Origin: Caballeronia calidae
GTDB taxonomy: Bacteria; Pseudomonadota; Gammaproteobacteria; Burkholderiales; Burkholderiaceae
Length of the DNA stretch: 52,474 bases
Assembly: GCF_900044055.2 (NCBI RefSeq)
Contig: NZ_FCOX02000051.1
Location: forward strand, 1-52,474
Reading direction: 5' to 3'
Positions 15,800-24,270 of this stretch are shown here, in pieces. A program made the position numbers and the translations under genes. The notes below the pieces were generated by a model. It did no database searches. It was not told the origin of the DNA and saw only the letters and a program-made list of their open reading frames with translations. Positions within the stretch are counted from its first letter, which is position 1; every line of letters starts with the position of its first letter.

Positions 15800-18157
15800 A
15801 TGGCAGAACGCAAAGCCTCAGACCGCAGTTCGCTTCCATTACCGGAGGAGCCGTTCGATGGAAAGGTCGGCAAGACCTGGGCCGATTCGAAGCAAAGCTT
15901 CCCGCAGCCTGTCAAGCCGCCAGCGGGCGCGCCGAACGTCGTGCTGATCCTGCTCGACGACGTCGGCTTCGGACATCCGAGCACCTTTGGCGGCCCCGTC
16001 GCGATGCCCACGCTCGATCGCCTCGCCACGCGCGGGCTGCGTTACAACCGCTTCCACACGACGGCGATGTGCACGCCAACGCGCGCCGCGCTCCTGACGG
16101 GGCGCAATCATCACAGCGTGGCGAACGGCGCGATCACCAATCTGGCGACAGGCTTTCCCGGCTACAACTCGATGTGGCCGCGCGATTCCGCATGCATTGC
16201 CGAGACCTTGCGCGCCAACGGCTACGCGACCGCCGCGCTCGGCAAGTGGCACAACACGCCCGAATGGGAAACGAGCCCGGTCGGACCGTTCGACCGCTGG
16301 CCGACAGGCCTCGGCTTCGAGTACTTCTACGGCTTTCTCGGCGCGGACGCGAACCAGTGGGATCCCGTGCTCGTGGAGAACACGCGGCCCGTGGTCCGGC
16401 GCGAGACGAAGAAAAAGGAACTGCATCTCGACGAAGACCTCGCCGATCACGCGATCTCGTGGATCAGGCTGCAACGCTCGGTGAATCCGGACCGGCCGTT
16501 CTTTCTGTACATCGCGCCGGGCACCGCGCATTCCCCGCATCACGCGCCGAAAGAATGGATCGAGCGCTATCGCGGTGCGTTCGATCACGGCTGGGACGAG
16601 CAGCGCAAGCGCACTTTCGAGCGGCAGCGCGAGCTCGGCGTCATTCCGCCCGATGCGCAACTCACGCCGCGCCCCGCCGAGATTCCCGCGTGGGGCGAAT
16701 CGACCGATGACGAAAAGCGTCTCGGCGCACGGCTCATGGAAGCGTTCGCGGGCGCATTGTCGCATTGCGATCACCAGATCGGCCGCGTGATGGACGAACT
16801 GGCCGCGCAGGGTATCGATGACGATACGATGGTCATCTTCATCGCGGGCGACAACGGCCCGAGCGCTGAGGGCACGCTCAAGGGGCAGGTCAACAAGTGG
16901 GGCAATCTCAACGGCATGCCGCAGACGCTCGCCGAGCAGCTCGCGCGCATCGACGATATCGGCGGGCCGATGAGCTACACGAACTATCCGGTCGGCTGGG
17001 CGTGGGCCGGTTCCGCGCCGATGCAATGGGTCAAGCAGATCGCCTCGCACTTCGGCGGCACGCGCAACGGCATGGTGATGTCATGGCCCAAGCGCATCGC
17101 GGATCTCGGCGCATTGCGCGAACAGTTCCATCATTGCATCGACATCGTGCCGACAATACTCGAAGCCGCCGGCATTCCGATGCCCGAATCGGTGAACGGC
17201 GTCGGACAGAAGCCGATGGAAGGCGTATCGATGTCGTACAGCTTCAAGGAGCGCGATGCGGCATCGAAACGCCGAACGCAGTATTTTGAGCTGCTCGGCA
17301 ACCGCGCGATCTATCACGAAGGCTGGGTCGCGGGCGCGCGTCATCGCGGGCGGCTGCCGTGGCAGATCGGCGGCGGCGGCGCGACGGGCGAGTTCGATTC
17401 GGACCCTTGGGAGCTGTATCACGTTGACGTCGATTTTTCGCAGGCTCGCGATCTCGCGGCCGAGCATCCGGAGAAGCTGCGCGAATTGCAGCAATTGTGG
17501 TGGGCCGAAGCGGAGCAACATAACGTGCTGCCGCTCGACGACCGCTACGGCGAGCGGTATCACCAGGGTCCGGCGCTTGCGCGGGGGCGTACGCACTTCG
17601 TCTATCACCAGGGCGTATACGGCATTCCCGAAGGCAGTGCGCCGAACCTGAAGGGACGCTCGCATCGCATCGAGGTCGAGCTGACGATGCCGGAAGAGGG
17701 CGCCTCGGGCATGCTCGTGACAGCCGGCGGACGCTTCGGTGGATACGCGCTGTACGTGAAGGATGGTCGCCTTTATTACGTGCACAACGTATCGGGTCTG
17801 GAGCGGCATACGGTCGTCTCCGATCGACCGCTCATGCCGGGGCGACAGCGCGTTCGCATGACGTTCGGCGTCGAACGGCCGAAGCTCGGCGCGGGTGGCG
17901 AAGTGCGTCTCTCGATCGACGGCGAAGACGCTGGTCACGGCACGATCGCGCGCACTGTGCCGATCCAGTACTCATATACCGAGACGTTCGATATCGGGCT
18001 CGACACCGGCACGCCGGTCGATGAAACCTACGCGTGTCCGTTCGAGTTTCCCGGCGAGATCCACAGCGTGACCATCGACGTTCTGGACGATCTCGACGAG
18101 CACGACCGCAAGCAGGAAAAGCTCGCCGTGGAGAAGGCGCGGCACGAAAACGAATGA
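15800..18157 (+). CDS. Type I arylsulfatase with C-terminal extension (785 aa)
   Basis: A large sulfatase that should hydrolyse a sulfate ester. VVLILLDDVGFG (about residues 48-59) is the metal-binding start of the fold. The modification motif C-T-P-T-R begins at Cys91 and is followed by AALLTGRN. GKWHN and FIAGDNGPSAEGT supply further metal and active-site residues. The C-terminal part beyond about residue 590 resembles the extra domain of long PRTase-like or AtsA-type arylsulfatases. No signal peptide is seen; the N-terminus is hydrophilic (MAERKASDRSS), so a cytoplasmic enzyme is likely. It begins on the base after the FGE stop codon, with GGAGATCT ahead of the ATG. The end is marked by a very strong terminator. 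Substrate unknown. Confidence 0.93.
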   Translation: MAERKASDRSSLPLPEEPFDGKVGKTWADSKQSFPQPVKPPAGAPNVVLILLDDVGFGHPSTFGGPVAMPTLDRLATRGLRYNRFHTTAMCTPTRAALLTGRNHHSVANGAITNLATGFPGYNSMWPRDSACIAETLRANGYATAALGKWHNTPEWETSPVGPFDRWPTGLGFEYFYGFLGADANQWDPVLVENTRPVVRRETKKKELHLDEDLADHAISWIRLQRSVNPDRPFFLYIAPGTAHSPHHAPKEWIERYRGAFDHGWDEQRKRTFERQRELGVIPPDAQLTPRPAEIPAWGESTDDEKRLGARLMEAFAGALSHCDHQIGRVMDELAAQGIDDDTMVIFIAGDNGPSAEGTLKGQVNKWGNLNGMPQTLAEQLARIDDIGGPMSYTNYPVGWAWAGSAPMQWVKQIASHFGGTRNGMVMSWPKRIADLGALREQFHHCIDIVPTILEAAGIPMPESVNGVGQKPMEGVSMSYSFKERDAASKRRTQYFELLGNRAIYHEGWVAGARHRGRLPWQIGGGGATGEFDSDPWELYHVDVDFSQARDLAAEHPEKLRELQQLWWAEAEQHNVLPLDDRYGERYHQGPALARGRTHFVYHQGVYGIPEGSAPNLKGRSHRIEVELTMPEEGASGMLVTAGGRFGGYALYVKDGRLYYVHNVSGLERHTVVSDRPLMPGRQRVRMTFGVERPKLGAGGEVRLSIDGEDAGHGTIARTVPIQYSYTETFDIGLDTGTPVDETYACPFEFPGEIHSVTIDVLDDLDEHDRKQEKLAVEKARHENE

Positions 18158-18173
18158 CATGGTCATCGCAATG

Positions 18174-18205
18174 AAAAAGGGGGAACCGCGCGGTTCCCCC
18201 TTTTT
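18174..18205. terminator. Perfect bidirectional terminator between convergent operons
   Basis: A 32-base perfect palindrome: five A, five G, AACCG, then the complement ending in five C and five T. It lies 16 bases after the sulfatase stop and 18 bases before the ligase stop, so it ends both convergent operons. Confidence 0.95.
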
Positions 18206-18223
18206 ATTTCGTCTCGGCCGGCT

Positions 18224-19765
18224 TCAGTTCGTTGTCTGCTTCTCTTCGTAATAACCATCGGCGACGCGCTTTGCGAGCGTCTTGCGATCGACCTTGCCGA
18301 CCGCCGTTTCCGGCAGCGAATCGACGAACACCACGTCGTGCGGCACATAGATGCGCGAGAGCCGTTTCCTCACGGCATCCTGCACACGCTCGGCGTTCGT
18401 CGTATTGGCATCTTTCGCCACGACGAATGCAACCGGCACTTCGCCGAGATCCTTGTCCGCGCGTCCCACGACGCAGCACGCGAGCACATCGCCTTGCGCG
18501 ACGATCACGCTTTCGATCAGCAACGGCGACAGGTTCTCGCCGCCGCGAATGATCACGTCCTTGATACGGCCCGTCACGTAGAGATAGCCATCGTCATCGA
18601 AGCGGCCTAGGTCGCCGGTGCGCAGCCATCCATCGGTGACGGTGCGGGCCGTGGCATCGTCCGCGCCGAGATAGCCGGTCATCAGGTTCGGGCCTGCGAT
18701 GCAGATTTCACCCTCGACGTTGGGCGCGTGGCTCATCGAGCCGTCAGCGACGCGCAGACCTACCGTCTGTCCCGGCAGCACCTTGCCGACCGAGCCGATG
18801 CGTCGCGCAGTCGGCGGATTCAGCGTGCTCGTGCATGTCGCTTCCGAGAGGCCGTACGAGATCACCAGCGGACAGCCGAGCTTCGCTTCGACCTCGCGAT
18901 GCAGCGCTTCGGTGATCGGCGCCGAGCCGCATCGCGCCATGCGCAGAGTCGCGAGCACATTGGCATCGAAGTGCTGCGGGAGCATGCGCGAGTACATCGT
19001 CGGCACGCCGGTAATGATGGTCGGCCTGAAGCGCGCGATCAGTTCGGGCATGTCTTCCGCGCGGAATCGCGGGCAGAACGCGATCTTCGAGCCGGCCAGC
19101 AGCGGCGCGAACAACTGATTGTTGACGCCGTTCGTGTGATAGATCGGCATCACGTGCAGCAGGCAGTCGTCGCTCGACAGCGCGCTTTGCTCGAGCACGC
19201 CGAGCGCGTTGTTCAGGAGCGCCGCCTGCGTGAGCTGCACCACTTTCGGACGGCCAGTGCTGCCGGAGGTGAAGAGCAGAAGCGCGGGACAATCGGGTGC
19301 GACATCGACGGGAGGAAAGTACGCCGCCTGCGTCAAGCGCGCGAAATCGAGCGTCGTGGTGGTTTCGGGAATCGAGAGCGATTCGACGAACGCAGCATTG
19401 TCGGCGTCATGCACGAGGAAACGCGCGCGCGTTTCGATCAGCCGTACGCCGACTTCCTCGGGCGCCAGTTTGGGTTCGAACACGCAGGGACACAGACCTG
19501 CGCGGATCGCCGCGAGCAGCAGTACCACGGCATCCAGCGAGCGGGACATGATGATTGCGACGACATCGCCTGGTTGCGCATCGCGGCCCGAGAGGTTGGC
19601 CGCGACGGAGCCTGTCTCGCGCGCGAGATCGGCGTATGTCAACGTCCTTGCGCCGTCGTTAAGCGCGGGAAGGTCCTGCACGCCGCGCGCGTGCCAGTAC
19701 CGATCGAACGCTTGCGCTAATGTCGTCGGCTTCGCGTCGAGATTCAAAGCGGTGGATATCTTCAC
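18224..19765 (-). CDS. AMP-forming acyl-CoA synthetase (ligase)
   Basis: A 513-residue enzyme of the ANL superfamily that activates a carboxylic acid with ATP and CoA. The phosphate-binding loop is LLLFTSGSTGRPKVVQLTQ. ISYGLSEATCT, GWLRTGDLGRFDDDGYLYVTGR and the C-terminal Lys region VDSLPETAVGKVDRKTL follow in the usual order. The start is a GTG at 19765, five bases after the stop of the CoA-transferase beta gene, with AGGTAA upstream. A longer in-frame extension to 20071 only overlaps that gene and is discarded. It is the last gene of the CaiB-crotonase-CoA-transferase operon. It probably activates the acid produced by the GMC/ALDH steps. Substrate unknown. Confidence 0.9.
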   Translation of the reverse strand: MKISTALNLDAKPTTLAQAFDRYWHARGVQDLPALNDGARTLTYADLARETGSVAANLSGRDAQPGDVVAIIMSRSLDAVVLLLAAIRAGLCPCVFEPKLAPEEVGVRLIETRARFLVHDADNAAFVESLSIPETTTTLDFARLTQAAYFPPVDVAPDCPALLLFTSGSTGRPKVVQLTQAALLNNALGVLEQSALSSDDCLLHVMPIYHTNGVNNQLFAPLLAGSKIAFCPRFRAEDMPELIARFRPTIITGVPTMYSRMLPQHFDANVLATLRMARCGSAPITEALHREVEAKLGCPLVISYGLSEATCTSTLNPPTARRIGSVGKVLPGQTVGLRVADGSMSHAPNVEGEICIAGPNLMTGYLGADDATARTVTDGWLRTGDLGRFDDDGYLYVTGRIKDVIIRGGENLSPLLIESVIVAQGDVLACCVVGRADKDLGEVPVAFVVAKDANTTNAERVQDAVRKRLSRIYVPHDVVFVDSLPETAVGKVDRKTLAKRVADGYYEEKQTTN

Positions 19766-19770
19766 AGTCG

Positions 19771-20505
19771 TTACCTGAGTCGGATGGCAGCATCTCGTTC
19801 GAATTGCCCTTGCGGGTCCAGCGTGGCGAGCGCTTCCCGTTCGCGCGCGGTGGGTAGGGCGGTGGGCACGGCATCGATGGCATCGAACGAAAATCCGGTA
19901 CGCTCGCGCACTTCCTCCAGGCTCGATTCCGGATGCCACGATTGAAGCGCGAGCTTGCCGTCGCGCTTCACGAACACGGCGATAGGCGTGACGACGCCAT
20001 GCATGCCGCCCCACGACGTGACGAAGTCGAGCTTGTCGACGAGCGTTCGCTTCGAATGCTCGGTGCGCCATGTGCAGGCGCGCTTCGCCGTGGGAAGCAT
20101 GACCGCACCGCCGCCGCCGCCGGGCAGACGCACCTTCGGATGCGACCAGTCACCGATGCACGAGTTGTTCGCGTTGCCTTCGCCATCGAGCTGCGCCGCG
20201 CCGAGGAACGTCAGGTCCATGCGGCCGCGCGTGCAGAGATCGTAGAAGTCTTCGTTGGCGAAAATCGACGCCGAGCCTTGGGCGAGCAGCGGATCGGAGC
20301 TGGAAATCGGAATCGAAGAGGGCGACGGATCGACGCCGCCCGCGACGTTGATATAGACGAAGTCCCAGTCATACGCGCGTTTCGCGAGCAGACACGCGAG
20401 CATCGGCGGCGTCGAATTCACGCCGCTGAACGTGATCTCGTCCGGACGGATGAAGCGCGCAAGGTTGGTGACGATATACGAGAAACCGCTCCAGTTTTCA
20501 GCCAT
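19771..20505 (-). CDS. CoA-transferase class I fold, beta subunit (GctB/IpdB-like)
   Basis: A 244-residue subunit of the glutaconate-CoA-transferase type. Recognisable parts are FIRPDEITFSGVNSTPPMLA, DLTFLGAAQLDGEGNANNS and LPGGGGGAVML. In ordinary class I CoA-transferases a catalytic Glu sits in a YESG-like motif; the matching stretch here reads FVYINVAGGVDPSP and has no Glu. This recalls the IpdAB ring-opening hydrolases of steroid breakdown, which share the fold but not transferase activity. The start at 20505 overlaps the end of the alpha gene by 8 bases, showing translational coupling. The frame from 20598 is too long. The assignment to fold is firm; transferase versus hydrolase is open. 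Confidence 0.8.
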   Translation of the reverse strand: MAENWSGFSYIVTNLARFIRPDEITFSGVNSTPPMLACLLAKRAYDWDFVYINVAGGVDPSPSSIPISSSDPLLAQGSASIFANEDFYDLCTRGRMDLTFLGAAQLDGEGNANNSCIGDWSHPKVRLPGGGGGAVMLPTAKRACTWRTEHSKRTLVDKLDFVTSWGGMHGVVTPIAVFVKRDGKLALQSWHPESSLEEVRERTGFSFDAIDAVPTALPTAREREALATLDPQGQFERDAAIRLR

Positions 20506-21325
20506 TTTGACGTGCCTCCGGCGCCGCGTCGATATGACGGGCGAGTGCGTCCGCGCCGTCTTCCAGATACGCTTCGACCGCGGGATAGTCGATCGCATAC
20601 GACGGCCAGCACGAGCCCGGCCATGCGCCGTTCTTGACGATCGCGTAGTTCTGCACCATGAAATGCGGCACGACGGTGAGTTCGGGCTGATCGGCGAAGT
20701 TCTCGTCGGACACTTCCTCCGCGACGACGAGCACGCTCTTCGATGCGCGGCTCATGATGCGGTCCCAGTGATACGTGCCCGCAATGCGCACGTTGCCGAG
20801 CCGGTCCACGCTCGATGCGTGAATCACCGCGAAGTCGGGCGATATCGCCGGAATGACGTAGGTCTGCTGGCCGCTGCCGTAGGGATCGTCGATGCACTTC
20901 CAGTCGTTGACGCGAACGAGTTCGCTGCCGTGCACGCCGCCGCACGGCATGAAGGGCACGCCGAACGCGGCCGCGCGCAAACCGGCGGTGAGCGTCGCGC
21001 ACGCGTGCTCTTCGAGCTTCAACCGGCCTTGTTCGATCGCGCGCCTGTACCACGGCGCGAGCCCGAAATTTCCTTCCATCGCGACGATGCCGCAACGCGC
21101 GCGCGACGCGACGCCGGCGCGGCACAGAATATCGATGTCGTAACCCGGCGACTGCTTGATGATCTCGATGTCGCGCTTTTCCTGGCGAATCAGTTCGCGC
21201 ACGAACGCGAACGGCCCGCGATGCAGGAAGCTGCCGCCCAGCCCCAGTGACGCGCCGTTCGGCACGAGCGCCACCAGTTCGGCGAGCGAGCGTTCCTTGT
21301 CCTTGCTGGCAAATCCCGAACTCAT
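20498..21325 (-). CDS. CoA-transferase class I fold, alpha subunit (GctA/IpdA-like)
   Basis: A 275-residue alpha subunit. The N-terminal SLAELVALVPNGASLGLGGS is the glycine-rich start of the fold, followed by AFGVPFMPCGGVHGSEL and PAISPDFAVIHASSVDRLGN. It pairs with the beta subunit just downstream (8-base overlap). The ATG at 21325 has an excellent AGGAGAC upstream; the longer frame up to 21898 is a shadow of the crotonase gene. With the crotonase upstream this recreates the EchA20-IpdA-IpdB order known from late steroid-ring degradation, but ordinary CoA transfer to the substrate acid is also possible. Confidence 0.82.
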   Translation of the reverse strand: MSSGFASKDKERSLAELVALVPNGASLGLGGSFLHRGPFAFVRELIRQEKRDIEIIKQSPGYDIDILCRAGVASRARCGIVAMEGNFGLAPWYRRAIEQGRLKLEEHACATLTAGLRAAAFGVPFMPCGGVHGSELVRVNDWKCIDDPYGSGQQTYVIPAISPDFAVIHASSVDRLGNVRIAGTYHWDRIMSRASKSVLVVAEEVSDENFADQPELTVVPHFMVQNYAIVKNGAWPGSCWPSYAIDYPAVEAYLEDGADALARHIDAAPEARQNG

Positions 21326-21336
21326 GTCGATGTCTC

Positions 21337-22065
21337 CTACGCCTTCTTCGACGAGGCCAGATACGCCTCGATGCGCTTGTGAATGCCGGGCACGGTTGCC
21401 GAGCGCACGAGCGCGGCGAGGTCCGTGTCGGCCTGCTCGGTGTCGAGCGCTCGGCGCAGCAGGGCGCGGCTTTGCGCAGGCAACGCACTCACGCGCGCCA
21501 GCGCTTCCTCGATCACCGTGATGTGTTCTTCCGGACCCGCAACGCGTTCGATGAAACCGTTCGCGCTCGCGTGCTCGACATCGAAGGTCGCGGCCGTTTC
21601 GAGTATGCGCTGCGCCTCGCGCGTGCCGACGATGCGCGCGAAACGCGCCGAGCCGAGCACCAGACCGAACTTCAACCCAGGCATGCGGAACGTCGAACCA
21701 GGCGCTGCGACGCGCAGGTTGCACGCCGCGATCAAGTCGACGCCCGCGCCGAAGTTCCGTCCATGCGCGAGCGCCACCGTGAAGCACGACGAACTCGCGA
21801 TCCTGTTCAGCAAGGTCTCGATGCGGATGAAGCGCAGCACGAGATCGCCTTCGCTCTGTGCTTCCACTTCGCTCATGTCGAAGCCCGCGCTGAAGCATCG
21901 GCCTTCGCCCTGAAGCGTGATAAGCGGCGTGTGCGCGGCTTCGGCTTCATCGAATGCCTGAATCAGTTCTTCTACGATACTCGCGGACAGCGCATTCAGC
22001 TTGTCCGGCCGATTGAGCGTGATTGCCCAATGCGTCGATTGCCTGTCGATGATGATATTGCTCAC
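21337..22065 (-). CDS. Enoyl-CoA hydratase/isomerase (crotonase family)
   Basis: A 242-residue crotonase. The oxyanion-hole regions are seen as GEGRCFSAGFDMSEVE and AHGRNFGAGVDLIAACNLRV, followed by FRMPGLKFGLVLGSARFARI. The typical catalytic Glu of hydratases in the second region is replaced (AGVD), and Asp may serve, so hydration, isomerisation or C-C hydrolysis are all possible. The start codon overlaps the end of the CaiB gene by four bases, and the alpha CoA-transferase gene follows after 11 bases. It is therefore a tightly coupled member of the operon. Confidence 0.88.
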   Translation of the reverse strand: MSNIIIDRQSTHWAITLNRPDKLNALSASIVEELIQAFDEAEAAHTPLITLQGEGRCFSAGFDMSEVEAQSEGDLVLRFIRIETLLNRIASSSCFTVALAHGRNFGAGVDLIAACNLRVAAPGSTFRMPGLKFGLVLGSARFARIVGTREAQRILETAATFDVEHASANGFIERVAGPEEHITVIEEALARVSALPAQSRALLRRALDTEQADTDLAALVRSATVPGIHKRIEAYLASSKKA

Positions 22066-23210
22066 GCCTCGACCTCCGACTTCTTCAGCAATTCGGCGTT
22101 GTGCTCGCCGAGACCCGGCGGCCGCATGCGGATTTCAGGCGTCTGCCCGGAGAATTTCACGGGTGATGCGAACGTCTTCGTCTGCACGCCGTTGGGCAAT
22201 TCGAGCGGCTGTACCCATTCCATATGCGCGACTTGCGTGTCCGCAAGCACTTGCGAATACGTGTTGATCGGCGCGCACGGCACGCCCGCTTCGCGGAAGC
22301 GCGCGATCCAGTGCTCTGCATCATGATTCGCGAAGATCGCTTCGAGCGTGTCGCGCAGTTCGACCTGATGCTGCGCGCGCAGCGTAGTGGACGTGTAACG
22401 TGCATCGCCTTCGAGCTCGGGACGCCCGACGACGCCGCACACCGATTTCCACAGCGCGTTGTTGCCCGCCGCCATGCCGAAATACGTGTCGCGCGCCTTG
22501 AACGCCTGATAAGGCGCGTTGCGCGGATGCGCGGAGCCGAGCTTCTGCGGATCACGGCCCGTGCCGAAGTATTCCGACGTCTGCAGTGCCGCGATGGCGA
22601 GCGTGGCGCCGAGCATCGGCACATCGATATGCGTGCCTTCGCCCGTTTGCGCGACGCCGCGCAGCGCGGACACCACCGAGAACGCCGCATAAAGGCCCGC
22701 CGAGAAATCCGCGAGCGGCACGCCGCATTTGACCGGTGCGCCGTCGGGTTCGCCTGTGATGCTCATGATGCCGCTCATGGCCTGTACGGTCAGATCGAAG
22801 CCGCCTTCCTGCGAGCGCGGACCCGTTTGCCCATACGCGGAGATCGAGCAATAGACGATGCCGGGCTTCATCGCGCGGATGGCGTCGTAGCCGAGACCGA
22901 GACGGTTCATCACGCCGGGACGATTGTTCTCGATCAGGACATCGGCGGTATTGATGAGCGCCTTCGCCTGCTCGATGTCATCGGGATTTTTCAGATCGAG
23001 CGTGACCGAGCGCTTGTTGCGATTGAGCGAAGCGAAGTTCTCGCTGTAGCCGTCGGTGATCGGCGGCCACGCGCGCAGCGTATCGCCGCCCTGGGGATGC
23101 TCCACCTTGATGACGTCCGCGCCCATGTCCGCGAGCAGCATGCCGCAATACGGCCCCGCGGCGACATTGCAGAACTCGATGACCCTGATTCCCTGAAGCG
23201 GCTGATTCAT
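22062..23210 (-). CDS. CaiB/BaiF family (class III) CoA-transferase
   Basis: A 382-residue CoA-transferase that moves CoA between acids without ATP. LQGIRVIEFCNVAAGPYCG and LLADMGADVIKVEHPQGGD at the N-terminus and YDAIRAMKPGIVYCSISAYG followed by QTGP are hallmark motifs. The catalytic Asp is about residue 168 (GVPLADFSAGLYAA). AGGAATTG precedes the start at 23210. It is the first gene of a five-gene operon (CaiB, crotonase, two CoA-transferase-fold subunits, AMP ligase). Class III enzymes of this kind act on aromatic, succinyl-linked or sulfur acids, including 3-sulfinopropionate in Variovorax. The presence of a thiol dioxygenase in the same predicted regulon makes that option worth testing. 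Confidence 0.9.
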   Translation of the reverse strand: MNQPLQGIRVIEFCNVAAGPYCGMLLADMGADVIKVEHPQGGDTLRAWPPITDGYSENFASLNRNKRSVTLDLKNPDDIEQAKALINTADVLIENNRPGVMNRLGLGYDAIRAMKPGIVYCSISAYGQTGPRSQEGGFDLTVQAMSGIMSITGEPDGAPVKCGVPLADFSAGLYAAFSVVSALRGVAQTGEGTHIDVPMLGATLAIAALQTSEYFGTGRDPQKLGSAHPRNAPYQAFKARDTYFGMAAGNNALWKSVCGVVGRPELEGDARYTSTTLRAQHQVELRDTLEAIFANHDAEHWIARFREAGVPCAPINTYSQVLADTQVAHMEWVQPLELPNGVQTKTFASPVKFSGQTPEIRMRPPGLGEHNAELLKKSEVEA

Positions 23211-23318
23211 TCAATTCCTCCGGCAGTCTGTTGGTACGCGGCGGCGCATTCGCCCGACCTCGCTTGCGACCATTGTGACGCGCCGACACATGCATGTAAA
23301 CCAAAAATTGGAACTTGC

Positions 23319-23335
23319 ATCCTATAAAATAGGAT
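23319..23335. promoter_or_regulatory. Predicted IclR operator, site 4 (CaiB operon / IclR copy 1)
   Basis: ATCCTATAAAATAGGAT, near-perfect palindrome in the divergent region between the CaiB operon and the first iclR gene. TAAACCA at 23297-23303 and TTGGAA at 23308-23313 precede it at the same spacing seen at other sites. Confidence 0.75.
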
Positions 23336-23469
23336 ATGAGTCTCCGTGAAAACACCGATTCCGCGGTTCGGGGTCAGTGGCGTGCGGTTCGTCGCGCAGG
23401 CAACCGAAGCCTGCAAAGCCAGTATTTGCGAGCCTTCCGCCGATTGGCCCAGTGTAGAATGAGCTTTTA

Positions 23470-23486
23470 ATCCTAATTTTTAGGAC
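23470..23486. promoter_or_regulatory. Predicted IclR operator, site 5, overlapping the iclR ribosome binding site
   Basis: ATCCTAATTTTTAGGAC ends one base before the ATG of the first iclR gene, so its right arm AGGA is also the only Shine-Dalgarno-like sequence. This suggests autoregulation. Confidence 0.65.
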
Positions 23487-23487
23487 C

Positions 23488-24237
23488 ATGGACAAGACGT
23501 TGCTCAAGGGCCTGATGTTGCTGGAGGCGCTCGCCGACCAGAACGGCAAGCCGGTCACGATTCCGGTGCTGGCGGAACAAGTCGGGCTCACGAAAAGCAA
23601 TACGCATCGGACTTTGCAGACGCTCGCGCACGCGGGTTACGCGACTCGGGACGAGTCCACCGGCAACTATCGCAGCACATTCAAGCTGTTCGAGCTGGGC
23701 GCCAAGCAGATGGCGACCGTCGATGTGCGGCAGTTCGCGGCGACCCATATGCGCGCGCTGGCCGATCTGACGCAGGAGACGGTGCATCTGTCCATCCTTG
23801 ATGGCGCCTCGGTTGTGTACGTCGACAAGATCGACAGCGCGCAGCCCGTGCGCGCCTATTCCGTGCTCGGCGGTCATGCGCCCGCGTATTGCGTCGCGAC
23901 CGGTAAGATCCTTCTCGCGCATCAGAGCCAGGACTATCTGACGCGCTATCTGACTCGCCTTGAAGCGCATACGAAGGCGACCATCACGGATCTGCCCTCG
24001 CTCAAGGCCGAGCTCGCGCGCGCGGTCGCCAACGGCTACGCGCTGAATCGCGGGGAATGGCGCGAGAGCGTGGGCGGTGTCGCGGCGCCTATCTTTGATG
24101 CTTTCGGAGTCGTCGTTGCCGCTATCGGCATATCGGGACCGCTGGAGCGGCTGAGCGCCAAGCGCATGAAGGAACTTGCGCCGGCGGTTCAGGAAGCGGC
24201 ATCGAAGATTTCGCGCGCGATGGGCTATCGGAGGTAA
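23488..24237 (+). CDS. IclR-family transcriptional regulator, copy 1
   Basis: A 249-residue regulator. The N-terminal winged helix begins MDKTLLKGLMLLEALAD; the recognition region is GLTKSNTHRTLQTLAHAGY. The C-terminal effector domain (about residues 80-249) includes SVLGGHAPAYCVATGKILLA and VGGVAAPIFDAFG, typical of IclR effector domains. It is highly similar to the protein at 25837-26583. Divergent from the CaiB operon, it has a predicted operator directly on its own start. It most likely controls the regulon marked by the RTCCY-N7-RGGAY palindrome. The effector may be an aromatic or small organic acid or its CoA ester, which cannot be told from sequence. Confidence 0.93.
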   Translation: MDKTLLKGLMLLEALADQNGKPVTIPVLAEQVGLTKSNTHRTLQTLAHAGYATRDESTGNYRSTFKLFELGAKQMATVDVRQFAATHMRALADLTQETVHLSILDGASVVYVDKIDSAQPVRAYSVLGGHAPAYCVATGKILLAHQSQDYLTRYLTRLEAHTKATITDLPSLKAELARAVANGYALNRGEWRESVGGVAAPIFDAFGVVVAAIGISGPLERLSAKRMKELAPAVQEAASKISRAMGYRR

Positions 24238-24270
24238 GGGAGCGGAAGCAGGCGCTGCTCGCGCCTACGT

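Noticed and set aside
19766..20071. N-terminal extension of the acyl-CoA synthetase
   Set aside because: It lies wholly inside the CoA-transferase beta gene and does not look like a synthetase; the GTG at 19765 fits the operon.
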